Assembly (NCBI RefSeq): GCF_014237835.1
Contig: NZ_JACJVI010000002.1
Location: 310,001 to 374,000, forward strand
Source of the DNA: Rhizobium sp. AQ_MP
GTDB taxonomy: Bacteria > Pseudomonadota > Alphaproteobacteria > Rhizobiales > Rhizobiaceae
Direction of reading: 5' to 3'
DNA length: 64,000 nucleotides
A program made the translations under genes and the position numbers. Positions 27,056-35,229 of the stretch are shown here, piece by piece; the first letter of the stretch is position 1; the number at the start of each line of letters is the position of its first letter. The notes under the pieces were generated by a model. That model was not told the DNA's origin, searched no databases, and saw only the letters and a program-made list of their open reading frames with translations.

Positions 27056-28041
27056 GCGGCCTCCTCCATGTAATGCAGGTCGGAAGTCGACCAGGCGATG
27101 CGGATGCTCTCGCCAGCCTGCGGCGCCGACTCGCCGGCAGGGAGTGAGACGGTAAGGGCGGTCACTGCGGTCTCGACGAAGAGCTTGGTCGAAGCGCCGA
27201 GGAAGCTGGTCGAGCGCACGGTTGCCTCGACGCGGCCTTCCGAAACGATGCGGATCGCTTCGGGGCGAAGGCTCGTCCAGCGGGCCTCACCGCCCAGCGC
27301 CTTCATCGCGTCCGGCGCGATCACATTCGAAGAGCCGACGAAATCGGCAACGAAGCGGGTGCGGGGGCGGTTGTAGATCTCGTGCGGGGTTCCGGCCTGA
27401 ACGATCCTGCCGTCGTTGAAGACGGCGACACGGTCGGCCATGGAGAGCGCCTCGCCCTGATCATGGGTGACGAAGACGAAAGTTATGCCGAGCGAGCGCT
27501 GCAGGCTTTTCAGCTCCTCCTGCATCTGTTCGCGCAGTTTCAGGTCCAGCGCGCCGAGCGGTTCGTCGAGGAGGAGCACCTTGGGCTTGTTGACCAAAGC
27601 TCGGGCGAGCGCCACGCGCTGCCGCTGGCCGCCGGAGAGCTGGCCGGGCTTGCGGGCGCCATAGCCGGGGAGCTTGACCATCTCCAGGGCCTTTTCAGCT
27701 TCGCGGTGACGCTCGGCCTTGGCCACGCCCTTGACCATCAGGCCATAGGCGACGTTGTCGAGAATGTTCAGGTGCGGGAAGAGGGCGTAGTCCTGGAACA
27801 CCGTGTTGACGTTGCGGCGATAGGGCGGCACGCCCTCGGCGGTCTCGCCGAAGATCTCGATGTGGCCAGCCGTCGGCTGTTCGAAGCCGGCGATCAGACG
27901 GAGGCAGGTCGTCTTGCCGGAGCCGGAGGGGCCGAGCATGGCGAAGAATTCGCCTGGCTCGACCCTCAGGTCGACGGCATCGACGGCTTTCACGCTGCCG
28001 AAATGGCGCGAGACCTTCGAGAAGGAGACGGCTGCGGACAT
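27052..28041 (-). CDS. Polyamine-type ABC importer, ATPase (YdcT/PotA-like)
   Basis: The 329-residue protein has Walker A GPSGSGKTT (about residue 38), the signature LSGGQRQRVALARAL, Walker B VLLLDEPLGALD and the switch His in FVTHDQGEA. After ~240 residues comes a TOBE-type C-terminal domain (SLRPEAIRIVSEGRVEATV ... VSLPAGESAPQAGESI) that is common in PotA/UgpC. It drives uptake through the two downstream permeases. ATG 28041 has GGAG seven bases upstream; the frame continues upstream through a repeat element but those residues are not coding. Confidence 0.92.
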   Translation of the reverse strand: MSAAVSFSKVSRHFGSVKAVDAVDLRVEPGEFFAMLGPSGSGKTTCLRLIAGFEQPTAGHIEIFGETAEGVPPYRRNVNTVFQDYALFPHLNILDNVAYGLMVKGVAKAERHREAEKALEMVKLPGYGARKPGQLSGGQRQRVALARALVNKPKVLLLDEPLGALDLKLREQMQEELKSLQRSLGITFVFVTHDQGEALSMADRVAVFNDGRIVQAGTPHEIYNRPRTRFVADFVGSSNVIAPDAMKALGGEARWTSLRPEAIRIVSEGRVEATVRSTSFLGASTKLFVETAVTALTVSLPAGESAPQAGESIRIAWSTSDLHYMEEAA

Positions 28042-28065
28042 TGGGACTCCAGTTTTGATCAATGG

Positions 28066-28220
28066 CCCCTCATCCGCCTGCCGGCACCTTCTCCCCGCAG
28101 GCGGGGAGAAGGGCGTGCTTCCGCCGGCCCCGCAAAGCGTCGGCTGGCAGCAATCAGAGCGGTGGCTTCGGGGCAAGTCCCCTCTCCCCGTTCACGGGGA
28201 GAGGGTTAGGGTGAGGGGCA
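28066..28220. repeat. RIME-like mosaic repeat, copy B
   Basis: The element fills most of the gap between the binding-protein gene and the ATPase gene. It begins CCCCTCATCCGCCTGCCGGC and ends GTGAGGGGC, with hairpins CTTCTCCCCGC/GCGGGGAGAAG and CCTCTCCCCG/CGGGGAGAGG. At 155 bases it is longer than copies A, C and D because of extra sequence between the two hairpins. Lying inside an operon after the binding-protein gene, it may serve as the intercistronic stem-loop. Confidence 0.75.
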
Positions 28221-28238
28221 AATGCCCCGGTTACGAGA

Positions 28239-29396
28239 TCAACGTCCGCCGATCACGCCGATGTAGTCGGAAACCCAGCGGTGGTAGGGGACGCACTCGC
28301 CCTGGCTCTCGCATTTGGAAACCGGGGTCTTCCAGAACTTGATCTTGTCGAAGTTGTCGAAGCCGTTGCGGGTGCAGCCTTCGTCGGTCAGGAGCGCATT
28401 GCCCTTGCAGGCGGCCGGTACGGACGGAACCGTGCCGAACCAGGCGGAGACGTCACCCTGGACCTTCGGCGAGAGCGAGTGCTCCATCCACATATAGGCG
28501 CAGTTCGGGTGCTCGCTGTCGACATGCAGCATGGTCGTGTCGGCCCAGCCGGTGACGCCTTCCTTCGGGAAGACGGAGGCGATCGGCTGGTCGGCCTTCA
28601 GCAGGTTGACCTGGAAGGGCCAGGAGCCGGAGGCAACCACGCCTTCGTTCTTGAAGTCGTCGATCTGAATGAAGGCGTCGTGCCAGTAGCGGCTGACGAG
28701 CTGGCGCTGGCCGCGCAAGAGGTCAAGCGCTGCCTTGTACTGGTCTTCGTTCAGCTCGAAGGGGTCCTTGATGCCGAGTTCCGGCTTGTGGAACATCAGG
28801 TAGTTGGCGGCATCGGCCACATGGATCGGACCGTCATAGGCCTGGACGCGGCCCTTGTTGGACTTGCCGTCAGCGAGCGTCATCTCTTCGAAGACGACGT
28901 TCCAGCTGTCTGGGGCTTTGTCGCCGAAGGCCTTGGTGTTGTACATCAGGACGTTCGGGCCCCAGACGTAAGGCGTGCCGTAATGAACGCCGTCCTTGGT
29001 GTGCCACGGAGCGTTCTGCAGGCGTTCGTCGATCGTGCTCCAGGAGGGGATGAGCGCGGTGTTGATCGGCTGGACGCGCTTGCCGGCGACGAGGCGCAGC
29101 GAGGCGTCGCCCGAGGCGGTGACGAGGTCGAAGCCGCCTTCGTTCATCAGGGCGACCATTTCGTCCGATGTGGCGGCTGTCTTCACCGAGACCATGCAGC
29201 CGGTCTTTTTCTCGAATTCGGTGACCCAGTCGAAATTCTTGTCGGTTTCGCCGCGCTCGATATAGCCGGCCCAGGCAACGATGGACAGCGCGCCTTCGCC
29301 CGGTCCCAGTTCCTTCAGGGGCTCCTGGGCGACGGCTGCAGAGGTAAAGCTCAGGACGGTGGCAAGGACAGTGCAAGACTTCAGAAGAGATTTCAT
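28239..29396 (-). CDS. Polyamine-type ABC importer, periplasmic binding protein (YdcS/PotD-like)
   Basis: The 385-residue protein has a Sec signal peptide (MKSLLKSCTVLATVLSFTSA, cleavage after AVA, about residue 23). The mature part shows LSIVAWAGYIERG, FEKKTGCMVSVKTAATSDEM, GTPYVWGPNVLMYN (about 140-155) and SWPFQVNLLKADQPIASVFP, all as in YdcS/PotD-type proteins. C-terminal Cys residues (ACKGNALLTDEGCTRNG, CESQGEC) may form disulfides. It is the first gene of the operon leading to patD, so putrescine or a related amine is the likely ligand; this is inference from context. Confidence 0.9.
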   Translation of the reverse strand: MKSLLKSCTVLATVLSFTSAAVAQEPLKELGPGEGALSIVAWAGYIERGETDKNFDWVTEFEKKTGCMVSVKTAATSDEMVALMNEGGFDLVTASGDASLRLVAGKRVQPINTALIPSWSTIDERLQNAPWHTKDGVHYGTPYVWGPNVLMYNTKAFGDKAPDSWNVVFEEMTLADGKSNKGRVQAYDGPIHVADAANYLMFHKPELGIKDPFELNEDQYKAALDLLRGQRQLVSRYWHDAFIQIDDFKNEGVVASGSWPFQVNLLKADQPIASVFPKEGVTGWADTTMLHVDSEHPNCAYMWMEHSLSPKVQGDVSAWFGTVPSVPAACKGNALLTDEGCTRNGFDNFDKIKFWKTPVSKCESQGECVPYHRWVSDYIGVIGGR

Positions 29397-29532
29397 CGCG
29401 AGGTCTCCCGGTTGTGAGGGTCGTTTTTCCGTGACCCTTATTGTTCCCGGAACAAAAATTGCCGCGAATTTACTGCATTCGCAAATTCATTCGTCAGAAT
29501 GCCGGTATCGGAATTTCCGATGGCGAGCTACT

Positions 29533-30441
29533 CTAGCGAATACGCCCACTCCGGCTCGCCTCGGCGATCCCCACGAAATCCCGCGCGGATTGCGGCAGGC
29601 TCGAGCCCTTGCGCCAGACCATGCCGACCTGCACCACAGGCAGGGCGCCTGACACATCGCGACTTTCGATCCGGTCGCCTTCCAGCGACCAGGGGCGGTA
29701 GACGAGGTCGGGCAGAAGCGCCACGCCGGCACCGGTCGCGACCAGGCTGCGGACGGCTTCGACCGATCGGGTGCGGAAGGCGACATGCGGGCGGGCGCCC
29801 AGCGCCGAGAGGAGTTTGCCGGTATTCTCCTCGATTTCGTCCACCGTCAGCATGATCAGCGGCTCGCGGGCGATATCCTGCACGGAGATGATATCGGCTG
29901 ATACCAGCGGGTGGCCGATGGGCAGCCAGAGGCGGTAGGGTGAGGTTTCCAGGATCTCGGCCTGCAGCGCCAGTCGGTCGCGCAGGTTGGAGATGACCAT
30001 GACCGCGACATCGAGTTCACCACCAATCAGCAGATGTTCGAGATAGGAGCCGTTGTCCTCGATGGCGGAGACCTCGACGCCCGGGCAGGCGCGGCGATAG
30101 CGGGCGAGAAGATCCGACAGCACGTAACCGGCGACGAGTGAGGTAACGCCGATGTTGAGCGTGCCGCCGGTGCTGTTCTGGGTTTCCGTGAAGACGTTGC
30201 GGGCATCCGAGACGTCGGCGAGGATCTTCGTCGCGTGGCGTAGGAACTGATGGCCGTTATACGTGATTGTCAGGCCGCGCGGGTGGCGCTCGAAGAGTTC
30301 GACGCCGAGATCGCCCTCCAGTTCCTTGATCGCCTCGGTGACCGAAGACTGCGAGATCGACAGGTTCTGGGCCGCACGCGTCACCGATCCCTGTTCGGCG
30401 ACGGCAACGAAATACTGCAATTGGCGGAATGTGAAGGCCAT
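29533..30441 (-). CDS. LysR family transcriptional regulator
   Basis: The 302-residue protein has the N-terminal LysR winged helix (FTFRQLQYFVAVAEQGSVTR, SQSSVTEAIKELEGDLGVELFER, residues 2-55) and a periplasmic-binding-like effector domain (TLNIGVTSLVAGYVLSDLL onward). It lies 136 bases upstream of the polyamine-type operon and reads the same way, so it is a candidate regulator of that operon, though LysR genes are more often divergent; the neighbouring EamA gene is divergent from it and is the other candidate target. ATG 30441 opens the standard LysR start. Confidence 0.9.
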   Translation of the reverse strand: MAFTFRQLQYFVAVAEQGSVTRAAQNLSISQSSVTEAIKELEGDLGVELFERHPRGLTITYNGHQFLRHATKILADVSDARNVFTETQNSTGGTLNIGVTSLVAGYVLSDLLARYRRACPGVEVSAIEDNGSYLEHLLIGGELDVAVMVISNLRDRLALQAEILETSPYRLWLPIGHPLVSADIISVQDIAREPLIMLTVDEIEENTGKLLSALGARPHVAFRTRSVEAVRSLVATGAGVALLPDLVYRPWSLEGDRIESRDVSGALPVVQVGMVWRKGSSLPQSARDFVGIAEASRSGRIR

Positions 30442-30625
30442 GGCTCTTTCAAGCATGCCACCCGATCCGAGGCAAGGCGGTGCAGCGCTGACCCAAGAGG
30501 TTGTCAGGTTGCAGGGCAGGTGTGCAAAACTGCACTGGTCAAGTGCCGGTCAAGGTGTAGGATTGCGCTGCCCGCGCCGTTGGTTCGTCCACGGATACTC
30601 TCTCGTGCAAAGCCCTCTTCGCCCC

Positions 30626-31522
30626 ATGAAATCGACGCCGCTCGGCTATCTCTTCACCTTTCTCGCCTTTTCCGTTTTCGCGATCCAGGACGGCCTTTCG
30701 AAGCATCTGGGCGAGACCCATTCGCCGGTGCAGGTCGCCATGGTGCGCTACTGGGCCTTCGTTGCCTTCGCGCTGTTTCTGGCGATGCGATCGAGCGGGG
30801 GCTTGCGGGTCGCGGTCAACACCAAACGCCCGTTCCTGCAGATCCTGCGCGGGCTGCTGCTCTTCACCCAGATCCTTGTCTCGATCGTCGCCTTCACCAA
30901 GGTTGGACTTGCCCAGAGCCAGGCGATCTTCGCGGCCGGGCCGATCTTCGTGGCTCTTCTCTCCATGCCTATCCTCGGGGAAACGGTAGGCTGGCGGCGT
31001 TGGACGGCGATCGTGTTCGGTCTCGTCGGTGTGGTGATCATGCTTGCGCCCACCGGCGACGGCTTCAATGCCTACATCTGGCTGCCGTTGATGTGCGCCA
31101 TCATGGGCGCGATCTATGGCATCGCCACGCGTCTCGTCAGCCGGGATGATCAGCCGTCGACCAGCTTCTTTTATCTCGCCATCGTCGGCTTCCTCGGGTC
31201 CAACCTGCTCGGGCCGTTCTTCTGGACACCGTTTACGCCCGCCGGCTGGGGCCTGATGCTCGGTCTCTGCTGCACCGGCATCGTCGGGCATCTGGCGCTG
31301 ATCAAGGCTTATGAAAACCTCGACGCCGTGATCGTCCAGCCCATCTCCTACTGGCAATTGGTGCTCGGGGCCATGATTGCGGTCACCGTGTTTGGCGAAG
31401 TGCTGCGCTGGAATACGGTGGTCGGCGCGATCATCGTGGTTGGCGCCGGGCTCTTCACCGTCTGGCGGGAATGGGTGGTGTCGCGTCGGGCACGGCGGGC
31501 CGAGGAAGAGGCACGCGGCTAG
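30626..31522 (+). CDS. EamA/DMT family exporter
   Basis: The 298-residue protein has ten predicted membrane helices in two EamA halves (about 10-140 and 155-285). FAIQDGLSKHLGETHSPVQV and the first-half end GVVIMLAPTGDGFN, and PISYWQLVLGAMIAVTVFGE in the second half are typical. Family members export amino acids or other small metabolites. It is divergent from the LysR gene (184 bases between), which may control it. Its stop overlaps the convergent sitD gene by 4 bases. The start is ATG 30626; the frame extends upstream without coding support. Confidence 0.88.
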   Translation: MKSTPLGYLFTFLAFSVFAIQDGLSKHLGETHSPVQVAMVRYWAFVAFALFLAMRSSGGLRVAVNTKRPFLQILRGLLLFTQILVSIVAFTKVGLAQSQAIFAAGPIFVALLSMPILGETVGWRRWTAIVFGLVGVVIMLAPTGDGFNAYIWLPLMCAIMGAIYGIATRLVSRDDQPSTSFFYLAIVGFLGSNLLGPFFWTPFTPAGWGLMLGLCCTGIVGHLALIKAYENLDAVIVQPISYWQLVLGAMIAVTVFGEVLRWNTVVGAIIVVGAGLFTVWREWVVSRRARRAEEEARG

Positions 31523-32361
31523 GCGCTCGCTTCCGTCGTCCGGTTGCGGATCTGCCCGATCAGGAACGTCACGATGAAGATGCCGCTCATGATCAGCACG
31601 ATTGTCGGGGCGGGCGCGCTGTCGATGAAGAAGCTCAGATAGATGCCAGCCAACGAGGACGATACGGCGACCGCGACCGCCGTCATCAGCATGGCGCCGT
31701 AACGTTTCGTCAGCAGGAAGGCGATGGCGCCGGGGGCGACCAGCATGGCGACCGAAAGGATGATGCCGACGGCCTTCAGGGCGCCGACGACGACGAGCGA
31801 AAGCACCGCCAGCTGACCATAATGCAGGAGCCGGACCGACAGGCCGATGGCACGGGCGTGCTGCGGGTCAAAGGCATGGACCAGCAGGTCTTTACGCAGC
31901 ACGATGAGGAAGAGCGTGGCCAAGAGGGCGATGAGGCCTGTCTCGATCAGGTCCGAGGGCAGGAGGCCCAGCATGTCGCCGAAGAGAATGTGGTCGAGAT
32001 GCACGGAACTCTCGACCTGTACATAGAGAACAAGTCCCAAGCCGAACATGCCGGAGAAGACGATGCCGAGTACCGTGTCTTCCTTGATGCGGCTGTTCTC
32101 CTTGATGAAGCCGGTCAGGAGCGCGCAGACGAGGCCGGCGACGAAGGCTCCGACGGCCAGCGGAATGCCGGCGATATAGGCGATCACGACGCCAGGCAGT
32201 ACGGCATGCGAGACGGCGTCGCCCATGAGCGACCAGCCCTTCAAAACCAAAAGGCAGGAGAGAAGCGCCATCGGCACTGCGATCATCAGCGTGACGATGA
32301 AGGCCGACTGCATGAACGGAAGCTGAAAGGGCAGCAGTGCGAGTTCGAGGGTTTCGCTCAT
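31519..32361 (-). CDS. sitD: Manganese/iron ABC importer, permease 2
   Basis: The 280-residue permease of the zinc/manganese/iron (ABC-3) family has eight or nine hydrophobic segments and the family stretch MGDAVSHAVLPGVVIAYIAG (about 47-66) and HARAIGLSVRLLHYGQLAVL (about 165). It pairs with the second permease upstream, whose stop it overlaps by 4 bases. In rhizobia the same four-gene order is sitABCD, the main Mn(II) importer. It is the last gene of the operon. Confidence 0.9.
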   Translation of the reverse strand: MSETLELALLPFQLPFMQSAFIVTLMIAVPMALLSCLLVLKGWSLMGDAVSHAVLPGVVIAYIAGIPLAVGAFVAGLVCALLTGFIKENSRIKEDTVLGIVFSGMFGLGLVLYVQVESSVHLDHILFGDMLGLLPSDLIETGLIALLATLFLIVLRKDLLVHAFDPQHARAIGLSVRLLHYGQLAVLSLVVVGALKAVGIILSVAMLVAPGAIAFLLTKRYGAMLMTAVAVAVSSSLAGIYLSFFIDSAPAPTIVLIMSGIFIVTFLIGQIRNRTTEASA

Positions 32362-33266
32362 GCCGGGCGCTCCTCGGGAAGGCGCTGGGGCTCTATCGAC
32401 TTCGCAGCGGGGTCAGTTGCCAGGGCTTCACGAGCACGACCACGGGCGGCGAGAACACCGTGTTTGGGCGCAAAGAGGAAGGCCAGGAGGAAGATCACCG
32501 TCTGCAGGACGACGATGATGCCGCCGGTGGCGCCGTCGAGGAAGTAGCTGGCATAAGCGCCTATGAAGCTGGTGCCAGCGCCGATGCCGAGCGCCAGCAG
32601 GATCAGGCGCTGGAAGCGGTCGGTCAGGAGATAGGCGGTGGCGCCAGGGGTCACAACCATGGCGATGACGAGGAAGGCGCCGACCGTCTGCATGGCGGCG
32701 ACGGTCGAGGCGGCGAGCAGGGTGAAGAACATAACCTTCAGCGCATCGGGTCTGAGGCCGATCGAGCGGGCATGGTTTTCGTCGAAGAAGGTCACCATCA
32801 GGTCCTTCCACTTCAGCGTCAGCACGAGAAGGCTGATGCCGCCGATCAGGATCAGCTGCAGCGTGTCTGCCGGCGAGATGGCGAGAATATTGCCCAGCAC
32901 GATGGTCTTGATGTCGATCGAGACCGGCGAGATCGACACCATGAACAGGCCGAGGCCGAAGAAAGAGGTGAAGATCAGTCCGATGATCGCGTCCTCCTTC
33001 AGCTTGGTGCGCTGGTTGAGGAAGAGGATGGCCAGCGCCGCAAGTCCGCCGGACAGGAAGGCACCGAAAGCGAAGGGCAGGCCGAGCATGTAGGCGCCGG
33101 CAACGCCCGGCACGATGGCATGGGAGAGCGCGTCGCCGATCAGCGACCAGCCCTTCAGCATCAGATAGGCAGAGAGGAAGCCGCAGACGCCACCGACCAG
33201 CGCAGACACGAAAATGGCGTTGCGCATGTAGTCATAGGTGAAGGGCTCAACCAGGGTCGCGAGCAT
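32358..33266 (-). CDS. sitC: Manganese/iron ABC importer, permease 1
   Basis: The 302-residue ABC-3 permease starts [20 protein letters not shown] and has [20 protein letters not shown] and [20 protein letters not shown], the paired motifs also present in SitD. The C-terminus is an Arg-rich tail ([19 protein letters not shown]) after the last helix. It sits in the inner membrane with SitD. ATG 33266 lies 20 bases inside the 3' end of sitB; the longer frame to 33401 runs through sitB in another phase and is rejected. Confidence 0.9.
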   Translation of the reverse strand: MLATLVEPFTYDYMRNAIFVSALVGGVCGFLSAYLMLKGWSLIGDALSHAIVPGVAGAYMLGLPFAFGAFLSGGLAALAILFLNQRTKLKEDAIIGLIFTSFFGLGLFMVSISPVSIDIKTIVLGNILAISPADTLQLILIGGISLLVLTLKWKDLMVTFFDENHARSIGLRPDALKVMFFTLLAASTVAAMQTVGAFLVIAMVVTPGATAYLLTDRFQRLILLALGIGAGTSFIGAYASYFLDGATGGIIVVLQTVIFLLAFLFAPKHGVLAARGRAREALATDPAAKSIEPQRLPEERPA

Positions 33267-34134
33267 CGGCAGCTCCCGGTTTCGGCTGGCCATAGATGAC
33301 GAAGGGACGCTCGTCATCCGTGATGACGGTGACTTCGCGGCCGTCGTCATCGTCATGCAGATCGCGACCGGCAAGCACGAAGTGACGCAGCGCGCCGCCA
33401 AAGGCGGTCTTGAGGTTGCCTTCGGTAAACGTATCCTCGGTCTTGCCGGAGGCGATCACCGTTCCCTTGACGAAGATGGTTCGGTCGCAGAAATCCGGCA
33501 CGCTGCCGAGATTGTGGGTCGAGACCAGCATCACGCGGCCCTCGGCGCGCAGGTCCTTCATCAAGCCGATGATCTGTTCCTCTGTGGTCACATCGACGCC
33601 GGTGAAGGGTTCGTCGAGCAGGATGACCTGCCCTTCCTGGGCAAGCGCGCGGGCGAGGAAGACACGCTTGCGCTGGCCGCCGGAGAGTTCGCCGATCTGG
33701 CGCTTGCGATAGTCGTTCATTCCGACCCGGGACAGCGCTTCATCGACGAGCTGATGATCGCGTTTCGAGGGGATGCGCAGGAAGTTCATGTGCCCGTAGC
33801 GGCCCATCATTACGACGTCCTCGACGAGAACTGGGAAGTTCCAGTCGACCTCTTCTGCCTGGGGGACGTAAGCGACGAGGTTCTTCTTGAGGGCTTCCCG
33901 CACGCTCATGCCGAGCACGCGGATCTCGCCTGCCGCGACGGGCACGAAGCCCATGATGGCCTTGAAAAGCGTCGACTTGCCGGCGCCGTTGACGCCGACA
34001 AGAGCTGTGATCGTTCCGGGAGGGATGGCGAAGCTCGCATGGCGCAGGGCCGTGTGGCCGTTGCGATAGGTGACCGTCACATCCTCTGCGGCGATCCCCT
34101 CTCGACTACGTCTCGTCCCCGATCCCATGATCAT
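33247..34134 (-). CDS. sitB: Manganese/iron ABC importer, ATPase
   Basis: The 295-residue ATPase has Walker [10 protein letters not shown] (about residue 48), the signature [15 protein letters not shown], Walker [13 protein letters not shown] and the switch His in VSTHNLGS, as in SitB/Mnt[21 protein letters not shown] is a strong family mark. A C-terminal extension (about 245-295) contains [18 protein letters not shown], an Asp/His cluster usual in rhizobial SitB. It overlaps sitA by 4 bases at its start and sitC by 20 at its end. Confidence 0.92.
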   Translation of the reverse strand: MIMGSGTRRSREGIAAEDVTVTYRNGHTALRHASFAIPPGTITALVGVNGAGKSTLFKAIMGFVPVAAGEIRVLGMSVREALKKNLVAYVPQAEEVDWNFPVLVEDVVMMGRYGHMNFLRIPSKRDHQLVDEALSRVGMNDYRKRQIGELSGGQRKRVFLARALAQEGQVILLDEPFTGVDVTTEEQIIGLMKDLRAEGRVMLVSTHNLGSVPDFCDRTIFVKGTVIASGKTEDTFTEGNLKTAFGGALRHFVLAGRDLHDDDDGREVTVITDDERPFVIYGQPKPGAADARDPG

Positions 34135-35018
34135 CCGGCAAATCCCTTCACGATGGTCGAGACCGTCACCTTCAGGAGATCCAGATAGGTCGGGACCGGA
34201 CCGTCAGGCTCGCTCAGCGAATCCACATACAGGATGCCGCCGTAGCGTGCCCCGGTTTCGGCTGCGACCTGCTGGGCCGGCTTGTCGGAGACAGTGCTCT
34301 CGGAAAATACGACGGGGATCTTGTTTTCGATCACCTGGTCGACAACCGCCTTCACTTGCTGGGGCGTGCCCTGGCTGTCGGCATTGATCGGCCAGAGATA
34401 GAGTTCCTGCATGCCGAGATCGCGGGCCAGATAGGAGAAGGCGCCTTCGCTGGTGACGAGAAAGCGCTCGTTCTCCGGGATCTTGGCGATCTCCGCCTTC
34501 ATCGGTTCGATTTCGGCGCTGATCTTCTGCGAATAGGTGCGGGCATTGGCCTCGTAGATCGCGGCATTGGCGGGATCGATATCGGTCAGCGCCTTCCGGA
34601 TGTTCTCGACATAGATGAGCGCATTCTCCGGCGACATCCAGGCATGCGGGTTCGGCTTGCCGTCATAGGCGCCGCCGGCAATGCTGATCGGCTCGACGCC
34701 ATCGCTGACGGTCACGGTCGGCACATCGCCGAGATTGGCGAGGAATTTCTCGAACCAGGCTTCAAGGTTGAGACCGTTGCGCAGGACGAGATCGGCGTCA
34801 CGGGCCTTGAGGATATCGCGCGGTGTCGGCTGGTAGCCGTGGATTTCCGCACCCGGCTTGGTGATGCTTTCCACGGTTGCGGCGTCACCGGCGACGTTCT
34901 GTGCAATGTCGGCAATCACCGTGAAGGTGGTGACGACCTTCGGCTTGTCGTCGGCAAGGGCTATCCCCGGCAGCATGAGCGCCAGGGCGAAAAGACGGCA
35001 GGCAAGCTTAAAGACCAT
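34131..35018 (-). CDS. sitA: Manganese/iron ABC importer, periplasmic binding protein
   Basis: The 295-residue cluster A-I binding protein has a signal peptide ([20 protein letters not shown], cleaved after ALA). Metal ligands expected in SitA/MntA are visible: His in [13 protein letters not shown], His in [14 protein letters not shown], Glu in [13 protein letters not shown], and Asp in the C-terminal GILYVDSLS. There is no His-rich loop between the first two ligands, which favours Mn/Fe over Zn (ZnuA). Two palindromes of Mur/Fur type lie upstream. ATG 35018 opens the signal peptide; the frame to 35081 would cross one palindrome. Confidence 0.92.
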   Translation of the reverse strand: MVFKLACRLFALALMLPGIALADDKPKVVTTFTVIADIAQNVAGDAATVESITKPGAEIHGYQPTPRDILKARDADLVLRNGLNLEAWFEKFLANLGDVPTVTVSDGVEPISIAGGAYDGKPNPHAWMSPENALIYVENIRKALTDIDPANAAIYEANARTYSQKISAEIEPMKAEIAKIPENERFLVTSEGAFSYLARDLGMQELYLWPINADSQGTPQQVKAVVDQVIENKIPVVFSESTVSDKPAQQVAAETGARYGGILYVDSLSEPDGPVPTYLDLLKVTVSTIVKGFAG

Positions 35019-35034
35019 GGTCCATTCCTGTTCT

Positions 35035-35105
35035 TGCAAGTCATTCGCATTAAAATCTATAGCGCTTCCTGCCTTTGTCAACGCTTTTGCAAATCATTTG
35101 CAAAA
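35035..35105 (-). promoter_or_regulatory. Two Mur/Fur-like boxes upstream of sitA
   Basis: Box 1 (35085-35105) is a perfect palindrome with arms TTTTGCAAAT and ATTTGCAAAA around one C. Box 2 (35035-35049), TGCAAGTCATTCGCA, matches the core of box 1 (TGCAAATCATTTGCA) at 13 of 15 places. Rhizobial sitABCD is known to be repressed by Mur with manganese at TGCAAAT-type palindromes, so these are likely Mur sites. The boxes also lie ~125 bases before the divergent His-rich gene and could affect it. Confidence 0.7.
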
Positions 35106-35229
35106 AGCCCCACCCGGAAGTGTGCCGGAACTGGAATTGCGGGGTTAAAGGTTCCGCAAGGAGAGGGGCGTATGGTGGTCCTCAGTATTGCGTAAACGGT
35201 CGGGACAGTGTCATGGCGGAGTTGCAAGC

